Positions 53,026-64,000 of a DNA stretch of 64,000 nt are shown here, piece after piece (within the stretch, counting starts at the first letter, position 1; each line of letters opens with the position of its first letter). Source of the DNA: Ichthyophthirius multifiliis (lineage: Eukaryota; Ciliophora; Oligohymenophorea; Hymenostomatida). Where the stretch lies: the NCBI RefSeq assembly GCF_000220395.1, contig NW_004086143.1, forward strand, positions 62,001 to 126,000, written 5' to 3'. Made by a program: the position numbers and the translations under genes. The notes under the pieces are model-generated. The model did no database searches and was not told the DNA's origin. It worked only from the letters and a program-made list of their open reading frames with translations.

Positions 53026-53980
53026 TGTTTAAATATATTTCATATAAAACTTATATTCATATATAACGTTAAAACCTTAATATAAGACAAACACATTTTT
53101 ATTTTTTTCTAAAATTAGATTTGACTTAATATAAAGGAAATTTAAAAAAAAATAAAAAAATCTTAATTAAGCATTCATTTTTTTAATATATAAATGATAC
53201 TTCAAATATAAATATAGTTTTTTTCAACTTTAGATAAACTTTAATAAATATATATAATTTTTTAAGAATAATAAGATCTATGTCTTATTATTTCATTTCT
53301 TTTCTTAATTTTTTAAATTATTTATTTAATTTGACTTAAATACTCTTATTTTTTTAAAATAAAAAAGCTAAAAAATTATTCCAAAAAAATTAAATTTAAA
53401 ATAATATAATAAAGAATGAGAAACAAACAAATTAAAAACTTCATCTTAATTATTATTTAAACATATAAATAAGAAAAAATATAAGGAAATAGAAATTTAT
53501 TAATTATTTATTTTATATTTATAACATAAATTTCATTAGGGAACCTAAAAAATATTATTATTTTGGGATAAATCCGAATAAGAAATAAAAAAAATTAATA
53601 TATTAATTTTTTATAGATTTTTTTTCTTTAATTATTTTTTTTAACCTTTTTTTTTTTTTTTAACCCTTTTTTTTTTTGTTGGTTTTTTTTTTTAAAAAAA
53701 AAAGATAAAATAAAATAATTTATAAATAAGTAAGTAATACATATATAAAAAATAATATTCTAAAAATTTCGTTAAAAAATCCTCTAATATAAGACACATT
53801 AAAATAATAGACTTAATTTAATATTTTTTCTTAAAATATGAAGTTTATATTGTCTTAGAATATATGTTGTCTAATTTTACAAAAAAAAAATATATATATA
53901 TATATTATTTAATAATGATTTTTTAAAAAATTTAAAATTTATTTATTTTTTTGTGTAATTTAGTATAACTAATAAAATGA
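53026..53980. other. AT-rich intergenic DNA
   Basis: T-rich and A-rich homopolymers (53641-53700); no coding signal. Confidence 0.5.
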
Positions 53981-54475
53981 ATCCTTCAATATATATGTTC
54001 TCGTAAAATTAAATACGAATAAATATCATCGTCTTTTTAAAGTTTAGTCATAGATTAAATTTATGATAAATATAATAATTATATATATACAAAATTAAAT
54101 ATTATATTATAAGAAAAGATAATTAATAAGTAAACAATAAAAAATCACCAGAATTATTTTTTGGATAAATGTATGGTAAATATATAAGTATTTAATATAA
54201 ATTTATTCTTTGCCTTATATTATAAAATACAATATTTTTTAGAAGGATTTTAGACTTCTTTTTCATTTACAAGAAATAATGTTTAATCTTTTAAACTTTT
54301 TCCCAACATAAAAGGACAACTAATAATATTTGGTAAAATATCATCGAACTTTTATAATAAATAACAAATTACTAATGTATTATTTAAATCCACCTTCTAA
54401 ACTTTATAATTAATAATTATTATAGATAATTCGGTTTCATTAAAATCATATTAAATTAAATATATTTTCTCTTGA
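53981..54475 (+). CDS. Possible gene fragment without a visible start
   Basis: Two open stretches (53981-54170 and 54243-54475) join in frame across a GT-AG intron to give 141 TGA-free codons with protein-like wording (KYEQISSSFQSLVIDQIYDK, SFSFTRNNVQSFKLFPNIKG). No ATG occurs in this frame and TGA at 53978 precedes it. It is either the 3' part of a gene whose first exon I cannot find, or a relic. No family recognised. Confidence 0.3.
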
Positions 54476-55561
54476 ATCGGATCTCGATTTATCCTTGTAT
54501 TTTTATTATAAATATTATTTTCATTATATTATAAGATTGCTGATTATATTTATTTATTCTATTAAATGACATAAATCAAATAATATATTATAAAATAGAT
54601 ATGCAATTTACATTTTTAATATTTTATTTATATACTTTTATCTACAGTCAATTATCTTTATATTTAGTTTAATCTTATTCAATTTTAGATATAATATATT
54701 GGATATAATATAAAAAAGTTTCATATATATTATATAATAAAATCATAATTGTAATTAAAGATATATATAGTCTATAATAATTATATTTAATGTATACTTA
54801 GTAATATATCTATGTTTTGTAGCTAATTAAGTCAAACAATTCTAATGATTATAATTAGAAAAAATAAAGTATATTATTAAAATAGTAATTAGAAATATTA
54901 TAATAATAATAAAAATATTTAAGTTAAACATATTATTTTTAGTATTAAACAAAATATTCCACAAAGCCTATTTATATTTTACTTTAAATTCAAATATAGC
55001 TTTTAATATAAGTTTTAATTGAGAGAATTCCTTTAGAAATTGCTTAACTTCATATAACCAAAAATACGAGAGTATTTATCTCAAGAATATAATAAAATTA
55101 ATTGTTTCAGAAACAAGAGAGGGAATAAACCAAAAAAATATTTTGGCTTGTTTGAAATATATAAAATATAGATTTAAATGAATTATAAATTCAAAGTAAG
55201 AAGAATATTGAAATATATCTAAAATTTATGTTTAAAATAAAGTAACTAATTCATAGGGGAATAATTAACAATTAAAAATGGTGGTGGTGATATATGTTTT
55301 GATATAGTAAAATTACACAATTAAAATAAATGGAATAAGTAATATAAATAAAGAAAATATAGGTTTTAAAAAATAATAATAAAAGAAAATTAAAAAGCTC
55401 ATAAAAAATTTATTATAATTTTTTACCTTTGATTAAAAATTATTAAATTAATAATATTAAACTAATTTATAAAAAATAAATTATAATATAAATATTTATT
55501 TTTTTATATATTTGTTAAAGTTTTTATAATATTTTTGTTTTGAAAATTATTTTTATTTAAT
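54476..55561. other. AT-rich DNA with weak coding traces
   Basis: Short protein-like pieces near 55020-55195 (containing VSETREGINQKNILACLKY) and 55258-55360 lack starts, splice logic and known motifs. They could be remnants of a mobile element. Confidence 0.3.
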
Positions 55562-56673
55562 ATGGAATCATTAATTCATCTACCTCAAATAGAATAAAAT
55601 AAAAAAAAGTTTTAAATAGTTCAAAAAATAAATTTAATAAAGGAAAATCAAGAAAATTAAATTAAGAGTGAAAAAGAAACATTTCAATTAATCAATTAAT
55701 CATATAATTAATTAAATAGTTTTATTTAATCTCCAGAAACTCTTAATGCTTATAGTAATGTATTTAATTCTTTAAATGAAAAAATTATATATTCTAATAA
55801 ACAAATACACAAGAATAAATAAGTTTTAAAAAAGGCAAAAACAGCATAATAATATTAACCAGATAAACAGGTTTTTATTTTAAGTAAATAATATTTTTAA
55901 ATAAAAAAAGTAAATAAATAAATTCAAAAAACTAAGCAGCATTCTTTCATAATCTGACGAGGAATAGTTTATAAAAGAAAACTGGACAAAAGTTTAAAAA
56001 TATGAATTGCCAACAGGAGAAAGTATTAATTATTTAATGATAAATTTATCAGAAAACTTAAGAAATATGTTAAAATATAGGAGTTGCAAACATTGTATAC
56101 ATACAATAGAGAAATTTTCAAATTATAATTAAAAATTGAAAGCATTTATTGATATAGAAAATACTTAAATAAAGGATTATACATAATAATTATTACTAAA
56201 AAGATATTTAAAATTAACATATAAATAAAATTAAAAAAATGAAAATTTATTTAAACATAATTAATAATTGTTAAATAATATTCTTGATTTAAATAATAGA
56301 TTAGAAAAAGTAAATATCGATTGTGAAAAAGACTAAATACATATCATATAAGATTCTTTGATTGATATTACAAAAGAAGTTTAAAGTATTTTTTGTATTT
56401 TATATTTTTTAAATTATTTTTTTTAAAGATAAAGAAAATGCTTTTAAAAATTTCATTTTTTCTAATAATAAAAGATAAAGCGTTTCTTAATTTAATGAAA
56501 TTCTTTAAAATAAATATGCAATTAATTTAAGAATCATGTAAACATAATTATATCAATAAATTAGGTCTTGTGAAGAAAAACATGGCGAACTTAAGTTAAT
56601 TAAACGTAAAAACCTTTATAAAGTTCAGGAGATTGATAAAATTGTTAATGTTTTAGGAATAATTAATTCTTGA
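55562..56673 (+). CDS. Coiled-coil protein of unknown function
   Basis: Three exons (introns 55871-55910 and 56386-56428), 342 aa. It begins MESLIHLPQIEQNKKK. Long helical, Gln/Lys/Glu-rich stretches follow with heptad character (LLNNILDLNNRLEKVNIDC, LYQQIRSCEEKHGELKLIK), and it ends VQEIDKIVNVLGIINS, then TGA. The 40-nt first intron was chosen because it alone joins both frames. There is one Cys-rich spot (RSCKHCIH). Cytoskeletal or ciliary function is possible but not shown. Confidence 0.65.
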
Positions 56674-57949
56674 AATATATAAAAAATATATTTATTTTAA
56701 GTTTTCTTTTTTTTATTAATTTTTGTTGAAATATTAATTATATTTTTTTTTTTTTTTCTAAAAAAAAAAAAAAAAAAAAAAAAAATTGTCCTTTTTCACA
56801 TTAAAATAATCCTTTTTAATATTTTTTATATATATTTTTATTGATTTTTTTTTTACTTAATGATATAGATTAATAGCGGCATAAAAAAATATTAAAGAAA
56901 GAATATTTTTATCAAAAAAAATAATAAATAATTTACAATTATGAATCTTATTTATAAAAAATATATAAAAGATTAATATATATGTTTATTTACTTTGAAA
57001 ATCTAATCATTAAAACTATTCCTATAATAAAAAGTATTAGTATTCCATTATAGTAAAATAATAATTAAATAGAAAAATCAATATTATTTAAGTATTAATA
57101 ATCTAAAAATAACTTAATTTAATAAAAATAAGAAAAACTATTATTTTATTTTTTTTGATTTTTAAAAAAAATATTACATCAAAAATTTTAAACTATTTTA
57201 AATTTTTCACTTATATTAAATAAATAATTGAATAGAATTAAAATGTAAAGAATTATATTTTCAAATAATATTCAAATGAAAAATCCATTTTTAATTTTCT
57301 TTATTTTATTTTTTCCTAGAATTTTATATTTTTATTATATTAAAACAATTTTTTTTTTTTTATATTTTACTAAATATTATATAAAAATATATAACAAAAA
57401 GAAATTTATTAAATGAAAATAAATATATCAAATTTCAAAAAAATTGTAAAGTATTTATTTTTAACTTATTGTAATAATTTAAATAAAATATGGCATAAAT
57501 TTTTAAAATAAGATTTTAAAATGATAATATATATTAAAATAATACATATAGGAGTATTAATTTTTTTTTTTTATATTTACAAATTAAAATTATGAAAGTT
57601 ATATATTTTGTATTCTTAAATCTCATGTATTTTTCTATTTAATTCGTATTTTTCGGATATAAAAGTTAAAATATTTTATATTTTTAACTATTATACTATT
57701 TTTATAAAATCTAATAAATTTTCTTTATTTAAATAAATAAAAAAAAATCAAAAGCTTCAATATATAAAAATAATTATTTAAGATTTTCGCGAAATAATTT
57801 TTTGTTTAAAATATTTTTTTTTCTTTTTTCTTTAACATACTAAATATAAAATATATATTCACAAATTTTAATTTAATATATTTTATATTTGTATTAAATT
57901 TATCCTCACGCTAATTTAATTTATAATAATATTTTTTTTTATTATTTCA
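56674..57949. other. AT-rich intergenic DNA
   Basis: Contains a T-then-A homopolymer block (56745-56785); no coding signal. Confidence 0.5.
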
Positions 57950-58499
57950 CTTTTCATTTTACTTGTATTTTTTTACTAGTTATTCAATCATTTTTTATAG
58001 TATTTATATATCCCCTTTGTGATTTTTTAAAAAGTACCAATATTTTTATTATATTTATTCTATTTTTGTTATTAATTCATAAGTATTTTAATGTTAATTT
58101 TCAAAATTCTGCTATAAATGTTTATGAATAAGACTTTTGAATGAATGTCTTTAATTACATTTTATAATTAGTTACTTTTTTTATATTTAATAATAATCTT
58201 TTAGGTTTAAGTTTTTTATTGTATTTTTAAAAAATTTATTTTTTTTATATTCATTTTACCTTTTACAGTTTTATTTATATATTTATTCCCATTATTCAAT
58301 TATTAGATTTACCTTTAACTTTTTATTTAATGTTTATCTTTCTATATCTAAGTTATGTTAATCTATTATGTTTTTTGAGAATTTAATTGAAAATTATTAT
58401 AAGTTTTTAACTTCTAAATCTTTCATTATTTTTTCGCAATTTAAATATCTAGGTATTCCAAGTGTTTTTTTAAAGGAACTTTCATAACATTTATTTAAT

Positions 58500-59490
58500 T
58501 CTTATTAAAATACTTTTCTTTTATCAAGATCTCTTATTAAGGTAATTGCGTATTAAAATTATGATTAAATGAAGGTTTTCCATATATAGATGTTACTTAG
58601 AATAATATTATTATCCTGTTTATGTTTTTGGGTTAAATATTAATATTTTTTTAAATTGTCTTTTATTTTTTGTATTTATAGGTTAAGTTTCATATTATCT
58701 TATATTATTATTCCTAAATACTTATATTTGTTTGTTTATTCGAATTTATATGTTTGAAGCTCTCTTTATACTAATATCATTTTTTTTTTTGTATACTTAA
58801 CTATTTTTTTTAGATTTCTTTAAAATCATCCATTCGCATTTATCGTATTTTAAACTTAATCCATATTTATTACATGTTTAAATTAATATTTTGCAGTATT
58901 ATCAAATTTAATGAGAAGGAGTTGTATGATAAAAACATGTTGCTAGGTCGTCCGCATAAAATAATTCAAGTAATTCAAAATTAATTTACTCATTAACTTC
59001 TTTAAATATTTATTACAATGCATAGATAAATATTATGGGAGACAAAATAGAGCTTTGCAGACATCCTTTTCTAATTTCAAAGCCATTTACAGTTATTAGA
59101 CTATATAACCATTTTATCATATCTAATAAGTATTAGGGAAATCCTTATTTTTTCAATAAGTTATTAAACATAAGTTCCTAATTTGGTGAGTCAAAGGCTG
59201 ATTCAAAGTCGAAAAATATTATTACTGGATGTTATTGTTTTTCATTAAGTTAATTTTTTGCCCATGTAATTAATCTAAGAATTTAAATTGTTGTGTTTTT
59301 TTTATTTGTAAATCCAGATTAATTAGTTTTAATTTTTTCTATTATTTATTGTTGTACTAGCTATTTAATATGGTTTAGAATAGATTTTTCTATTACTTTA
59401 ACAAAAAATGGTAGGATAGTAATGGGTCTGCATTATTCGAGTTATAATTCTTTTTCTTTTTTGATAATATAGATTTGTCTTGCTTTAAAG
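58500..59490 (-). pseudogene. Reverse transcriptase region of the LINE-like element
   Basis: A frame of about 190 codons carries RT blocks: CRPITILPFFVKVIEK (block 1), NQSGFTNKKNTT, FFDFESAFDSPN (block A, catalytic Asp), IRKGCLQSSILSPIIF (block B) and FYADDLATCF (block C, YADD at 58947-58958). TGA at 58902-58904 follows shortly after. The thumb-like CNKYGLSLKYDKCEWM continues in the same frame beyond it. Two further TGA codons lie upstream of block 1 near 59550. Confidence 0.85.
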
Positions 59491-60299
59491 TGATTTATAT
59501 ATTTTAGCGGATAACTTATTATGTTTAATATTATTTGTTTAAGTTTTCATCAATAATTATCTTTTATATTTTATTTTTTTACTAATTTTTTAATATAACT
59601 ATTGGTTTGACTATTTAATCATTTATTAGATCTTCTGTGTATGCTTTGTTTTTCGATAATAATTTTAAATTAATGTTATCTATAATAATATTTTTTTATT
59701 AATTATTTAGATTCCAAACATTCTATTTATTTTATGGATTGATAGGGCTGTTATAGTGATTATGAAAATATTTTGTTAGTATTTCTATTTATTGTGATAT
59801 TTAATATATTGGTTCATTATTTTAATCATATAATTCAGTTTATTTAAAAATTAATATTTAATTGTTCCTTTTAATATTGTAAATGTTTTTAAGTTATTTG
59901 TAATATATATTTGGATTCTATTTATTATATTTAATTTAATTTTTCGATTATATCTTTATATTTTCTTTGCTATATTTTTTTAAATTCAGCTTATTATAAT
60001 TATTTCGTTTAATTAAAAGTTACCATTTCTTAATATTATTATTATTTTATTGGATTGTTTAAGTTTTTATTATTACATTCTTAAAAAAGTTTTTTTATAT
60101 ATCTAAATTTTTTGTTAATATTCTTTTATATTTAGGATACATTTGATATATATTTTTGTTATTAATTTTACATATGTTTTTTTAATTTATCAATTAAATT
60201 AAATATCTATAATTAATTATTCGGGATATTAAAGGCTTTTTATAGTAGTTTTTACATCAATAATAATATATTTATTTTTAAGTTATATGGGGAAAGGAA

Positions 60300-60660
60300 T
60301 TTTTTCATTATATTAGTTTCTATTTATTATTAGATTAATTCTTAATGGAAAATGGTTAGAAAACAAACTTACATTGTTGGTTAACTTCAGTTTGTTAAGT
60401 TTTTAAGTTATTCTAATACAAATTATTAGAGATCCAGAAATGATCAATGTTTTTTACTTTGTTTTATCTATTTTTGTTTATCCATTAATGTGTTTAGTAT
60501 TAATTGATTACTCTTGTCATTCCATTTTATCTAAATTTTTTATCAATATTATAGCTTTTTTATTATTTTAAACCTTATTCGGTATAATTATTTTTTATCT
60601 GCATATTTGTATTTAGATCTACGAATAGGATTACTCCAGAGTTATTTGGAACTTTTAATT
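60300..60660 (-). pseudogene. Endonuclease-like segment of the LINE-like element
   Basis: An open stretch includes SGVILFVDLNTNM, TRVINQYQTHQWINKNRQ and NIDHFWISNNLY. The last recalls the IDHIWIS block near the end of apurinic-type LINE endonucleases. A TGA near 60310 ends it, and its frame differs from that of the RT. The upstream half of the domain is not clear. Confidence 0.5.
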
Positions 60661-61499
60661 AATTTTAAATTGATATTATTCATCTGTTTATCCATCGGTT
60701 ATTTATGCCAAATAATGTATGTGATTTAATATACCCTGTTAATCCATATTTAATTTATTTATATATGTTAGCTATTAATATTAAGTAAATATTTGTTTAT
60801 ATTTTTATAATTTGTGAATGTTATTATTCTTGCTCCTGTTTATTATTCACAGTGATTTATTATAATATTATCGGTTATTTTTAATATTTTCTTTCCATTT
60901 TTTTATTCGGGATTTTTAAAATTAGATTCTAATATTGAATATATATTAATTTTATTTTTATCGTTTATATTTTAGTATATATTATTATGAATATAATTGT
61001 ATTTTTGAATAACTTTGAATTTTTATTCATATGTTTCGTATGTTATTCCTCTTATTTTATGTCCTATTATTTCAATTTCTATTTCTTCTGATTATTATTA
61101 GGTTTTAATAGGATTTTTTATGTTCTTTTCTTATTTTTAAATGTTATTTTTTTATTTTAGTGTGGATAAATATTTATAGGTTTATATATATATATTATTT
61201 TATATAGTTGATTGGGATTTTGGTTTATCAATTGTCTCATTATGTGTGTTGTGTTATTTAATTACTCCCAACTTGTTAGTTTGCGGATTTGTCTCTATTT
61301 TATTTCATGATTTTATGGATGGAGTTCTTTTTTGATTTTTGTTATATATTACTTTTAAATTAATTTATTCTATCTTTATTATTTTATTTAAATATGGGAT
61401 AGTTTTACAAATCAGTTGTTTATTATTATTCTTTTGGATTTTATGTGCAACCTTTTAGAACCTCTTATATTTCTTTTTAAAGTTTTTATGTTTAATAAT

Positions 61500-62300
61500 T
61501 TGCTTCTTCGCAAATTTAGATACTTTCATTATATTTTTGTAGTTATTTATCTTCATTAATTTTTTAGGTTTCTTATACCTAAGAATATTATTAATGTTAT
61601 TATTTTTAAATTGGGTTCTCTAATTATTTAGTGTTTTTTTTTGTGTATTATTAATTATTATCATTTTGCTTATAATTGTTATTGTTTATTTTATCAGGGA
61701 AACTATGTTGATATTTACAATTTTAACCATATCTACAAAAACCTTTAGAATAAAATTTGCAGAAGTTTTCTTATTAATTGTTTTTGATTTTATTATTGTT
61801 CTAGAAATTTCTATATTAATTATTTCTTTATTAATTATTATAAGGGTTTTTTGATAATTCAAAATTTTAATTTTATGTTTAATTATTTTAATTTTAATAA
61901 TTTTTATTATTTCTTCGCTTTTATGATTTATATCATATTTTATTCCTTTTTAAAGAGTGTATATATAAACTATTTTTGCGGTTTAAGGATCATTGTCATA
62001 AAGGGCATATTCATACCTAATATCATTAAGTTTTATTAGTTCATTTCTGAATAATAAGTTAATTTGTTTAGTTAAATAGTTATTAGCTTAACCGCAGGCT
62101 TTGACATATATTTTTTCTTAATTTTTTAGAGCTCCTAAAATCCAAGATTTAATATTCTTATCACTTGTTTTACTTGATATGTTAATATTTTCGGATTTTT
62201 AATTTTTGACGATTTTTATTATTTTTTGATATAAATTTGTTTAAAATATAAAAAATTAATAAATAAAGAAATATCAATTATTTCCACTTTTTATACATTT
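61500..62300 (-). CDS. ORF1-like protein: Alba-like region plus CCCH zinc finger
   Basis: One frame reads KSWILGALKNQEKIYVKACG, then QANNYLTKQINLLF and IRYEYALYDNDP. This resembles the Alba nucleic-acid-binding fold (G-x-A-I helix start). About 100 codons later, in a neighbouring frame, a perfect C-x7-C-x5-C-x3-H finger occurs (CKFYSKGFC, then RYGQNC and KYQH; 61705-61764), followed by a Gln/Asn-rich tail. No clear ATG starts either part. RNA binding would suit an ORF1 of a retrotransposon; it could also be a decayed host gene. Confidence 0.45.
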
Positions 62301-62345
62301 CAGCTCTTTCTTTTCTCCTCATTTCTATTTGTATAGGAATGTCTA
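62283..62345 (-). other. Short exon-like basic segment
   Basis: After an AG at the edge of an AT-rich stretch, the minus strand reads IPIQIEMRRKERAEMYKKWK. It is convincingly protein-like, but no matching upstream exon or start is clear. It may be the 5' part of the retroelement ORF1 in another frame, or the last exon of a host gene disrupted by the element. Confidence 0.3.
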
Positions 62346-64000
62346 AAATATATAAAATTGAGAAATAAAGCTTGATTTATTATAAAATACTTTAATTTTA
62401 TTTATTAAAATAATTTTTACATATTTTTAAATAAAAGTTCTAAATTTATTTTATTTTAATATTTTCTTTTATTTGTTTTTTTATTAAATTTTATATACTT
62501 TAAATATTTTTTTATTTTTGATCCCCCCCACCCCCTTCTTCCTAACCATTTTTCAAAACTAATACACAAAAATTAAAGTTTTATATCTAAAGTATCAAAA
62601 TTAATAACTTTTCAAAAAATAGGAAAAAAGGTTTCAATCGAAAGATACTAAAATGCCTTAATAAAATTTTAGAATATTCGAAAAAATACAAAAAATTCAG
62701 AAAGATGAAAGAAATAACTGGGAATATAAAAAAAGAAGTAAAAATAATATGAATAATAAAATAAAAAAATAACTAAATATATATTTACTATTTAATAAAA
62801 TATATAAAAATATTATATAAATTTTTATTATATATTATTTCGCTTCTATTAATATATTTTATATATTATTAATATATTGATATTATATAATAAATTTTTA
62901 TTGTTTCCTTAATGTTTTTTAAAATAATGACTTTTATTCTTTGATTGTTTTTATAATAAAATAATATAACTAAATAATTTATTAATAATATATATTTTTT
63001 TGTTTACATTATATTAATTAATAAAGGTTAATTTTTATTTTCTTATTAAATATTACTTTTTGATTCTTAAATTGACCATAAAATTTTAAAAAATATCAAA
63101 GTTTTTTTGGTTTTTTTTTTTAAAAAAAAAATAGTCAAAACACATGATAGTATTATTTCATTATCCATTATATTAAAAAATTAAAAATTAAAATCAACTT
63201 TTTAAACTATATTTATAAATGTTTTTTATGTATTTGTTTCCTATTATTTAAATTTCCTAGAATATTCTAAAAAATTTGTGTAGCAAATAATAATCGAAAT
63301 AGTTATTTTTTGATTTATGTATTTTAAAAAATTTTATTAAATAAAAATAAAGAATATATAAAATAAAAGATTTAAACATTCATAAATTTTTCATATACAC
63401 TATTAAGTTATAATTTATTAATCACATTTTTTATTAATATGAGCCAAATATTTAATTTTTTTATTTATTGAGTTCTTTTTTTTAAAAGTATCTGTATTTA
63501 TTAAATATAGATCTATGTATTTTTTTCATTTTTATGACTTATAAATTTACAAATTTATTAATTAAATAGAATTTTTCTTTTATTCTGTAAAAAATAATTA
63601 AATATATATATTCAGTTCCATTGGAAATTTAAAACTTTTATTAGATTATAACTCTTTGTTTATTTCTCTTTTTAATTTGATTTCAAAAAAAAAAAAAACT
63701 ATTAATGGCTTATCTATAGAATGTTTTTCTTTCATTTTTTTCTAAGATCCATATTTTGTAAAAAAACACTATTATTATTCTTCTTTTGACAGTAATTCTC
63801 AATAAAATTTTCCATCTTTTACCAGCCACATAAAGATCTTTTACATTATATTTAATTTACTTAAACTGTATTTGTTTAAAGTTTAAGATTTGTTATTTAT
63901 GAAGTACTCTAGCCATGAAAAAAAAAACTTAATCATTAAAAATGACGTACTCGAAGTTTTTGTTATTATACACTTTTTTCATATTTTTTCTAAAAATTTC
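62346..64000. other. AT-rich terminal stretch with weak coding traces
   Basis: A plus-strand ATG at 62653 opens a short basic peptide of doubtful reality. On the minus strand, 63950-63700 shows fragments (MARVLHKQQ, LYVAGKRWKILL) that could be the edge of a gene or transposase remnant cut by the window. C-rich block at 62523-62535. Confidence 0.35.

Larger units (their letters stand above)
57950..62300 (-). mobile_element. Decayed non-LTR (LINE-like) retrotransposon
   Basis: On the minus strand, read 5' to 3', the region carries a nucleic-acid-binding ORF1-like part (about 62300-61500), an endonuclease-like part (about 60660-60300) and a reverse transcriptase (about 59490-58500). This is the gene order of non-LTR elements. 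The parts lie in different frames and contain TGA stops, so this copy is not intact. GC content is slightly higher than in flanking desert. Boundaries are approximate; target-site duplications and a 3' tail could not be identified by eye. Confidence 0.75.

Noticed and set aside
61666-62039. Two short plus-strand hydrophobic ORFs
   Set aside because: They are antisense to the ORF1-like and CCCH region of the retroelement and have only low-complexity hydrophobic content.
1-64000. CRISPR arrays, operons, ribosome binding sites, bacterial genes
   Set aside because: Spliceosomal introns, eukaryotic families and the ciliate code exclude a prokaryotic origin; no spaced direct repeats of CRISPR type were seen.

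Overview
This window is very AT-rich eukaryotic DNA that only makes sense with the ciliate nuclear code, in which TAA and TAG encode glutamine and TGA is the only stop. Read with the standard code almost every gene is shattered. Read with UAR=Gln, more than twenty genes become continuous, and each ends in TGA. Spliceosomal introns are GT-AG, AT-rich and mostly 33-100 nt. Cilium-linked genes (an RSPH14-like armadillo protein, a MORN protein), the code and the base composition suggest an oligohymenophorean ciliate of the Tetrahymena/Ichthyophthirius kind. The species cannot be fixed from the sequence.

Layout. 0.9-10.1 kb: MORN protein (+), ORC1/CDC6-like AAA+ ATPase (-), a multi-TM protein carrying a PX domain (+), and an unrecognised five-exon gene (+). 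10.1-15.1 kb: an AT desert with (AT)n arrays, the remains of a protein kinase gene, and tRNA-Arg(UCU). 15.2-21.9 kb: a kinase with a tail of about 600 Gln/Asn-rich residues (-), the RSPH14-like protein (-), and a second kinase with two apparent frameshifts (-). 22.8-31.5 kb: cullin, BRCA1/BARD1-like RING-BRCT protein, AHSA1-type co-chaperone, and an acidic protein (all +). 31.9-42.8 kb, the densest part: importin alpha (+), DHHC palmitoyltransferase (-), CDGSH iron-sulphur protein (+), an E2-like protein with long Glu/Gln/Lys repeats (-), a small gene with two micro-exons (-), two small unknown genes (+), and V-ATPase subunit e (-). 43.5-56.7 kb: a Cdc7/MAP3K-epsilon-type kinase with a helical-repeat C-terminus, a 13-exon ferlin, a doubtful gene, and a coiled-coil protein (all +). 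58-62.3 kb: a decayed non-LTR retrotransposon (-) with Alba-like, CCCH zinc-finger, endonuclease and reverse-transcriptase regions. The last 1.7 kb holds only weak coding traces.

The genes are single eukaryotic transcription units, not operons. Themes recur without an obvious pathway: ubiquitin/NEDD8 biology (cullin, RING-BRCT, E2-like), membrane traffic and lipid binding (ferlin, PX, DHHC, V-ATPase), signalling kinases, DNA replication and repair (ORC/CDC6, BRCA1-like) and cilia (RSPH14-like). All exon models were made by eye from splice motifs, frame continuity and family motifs. They sum to multiples of three, but no transcript data support them.
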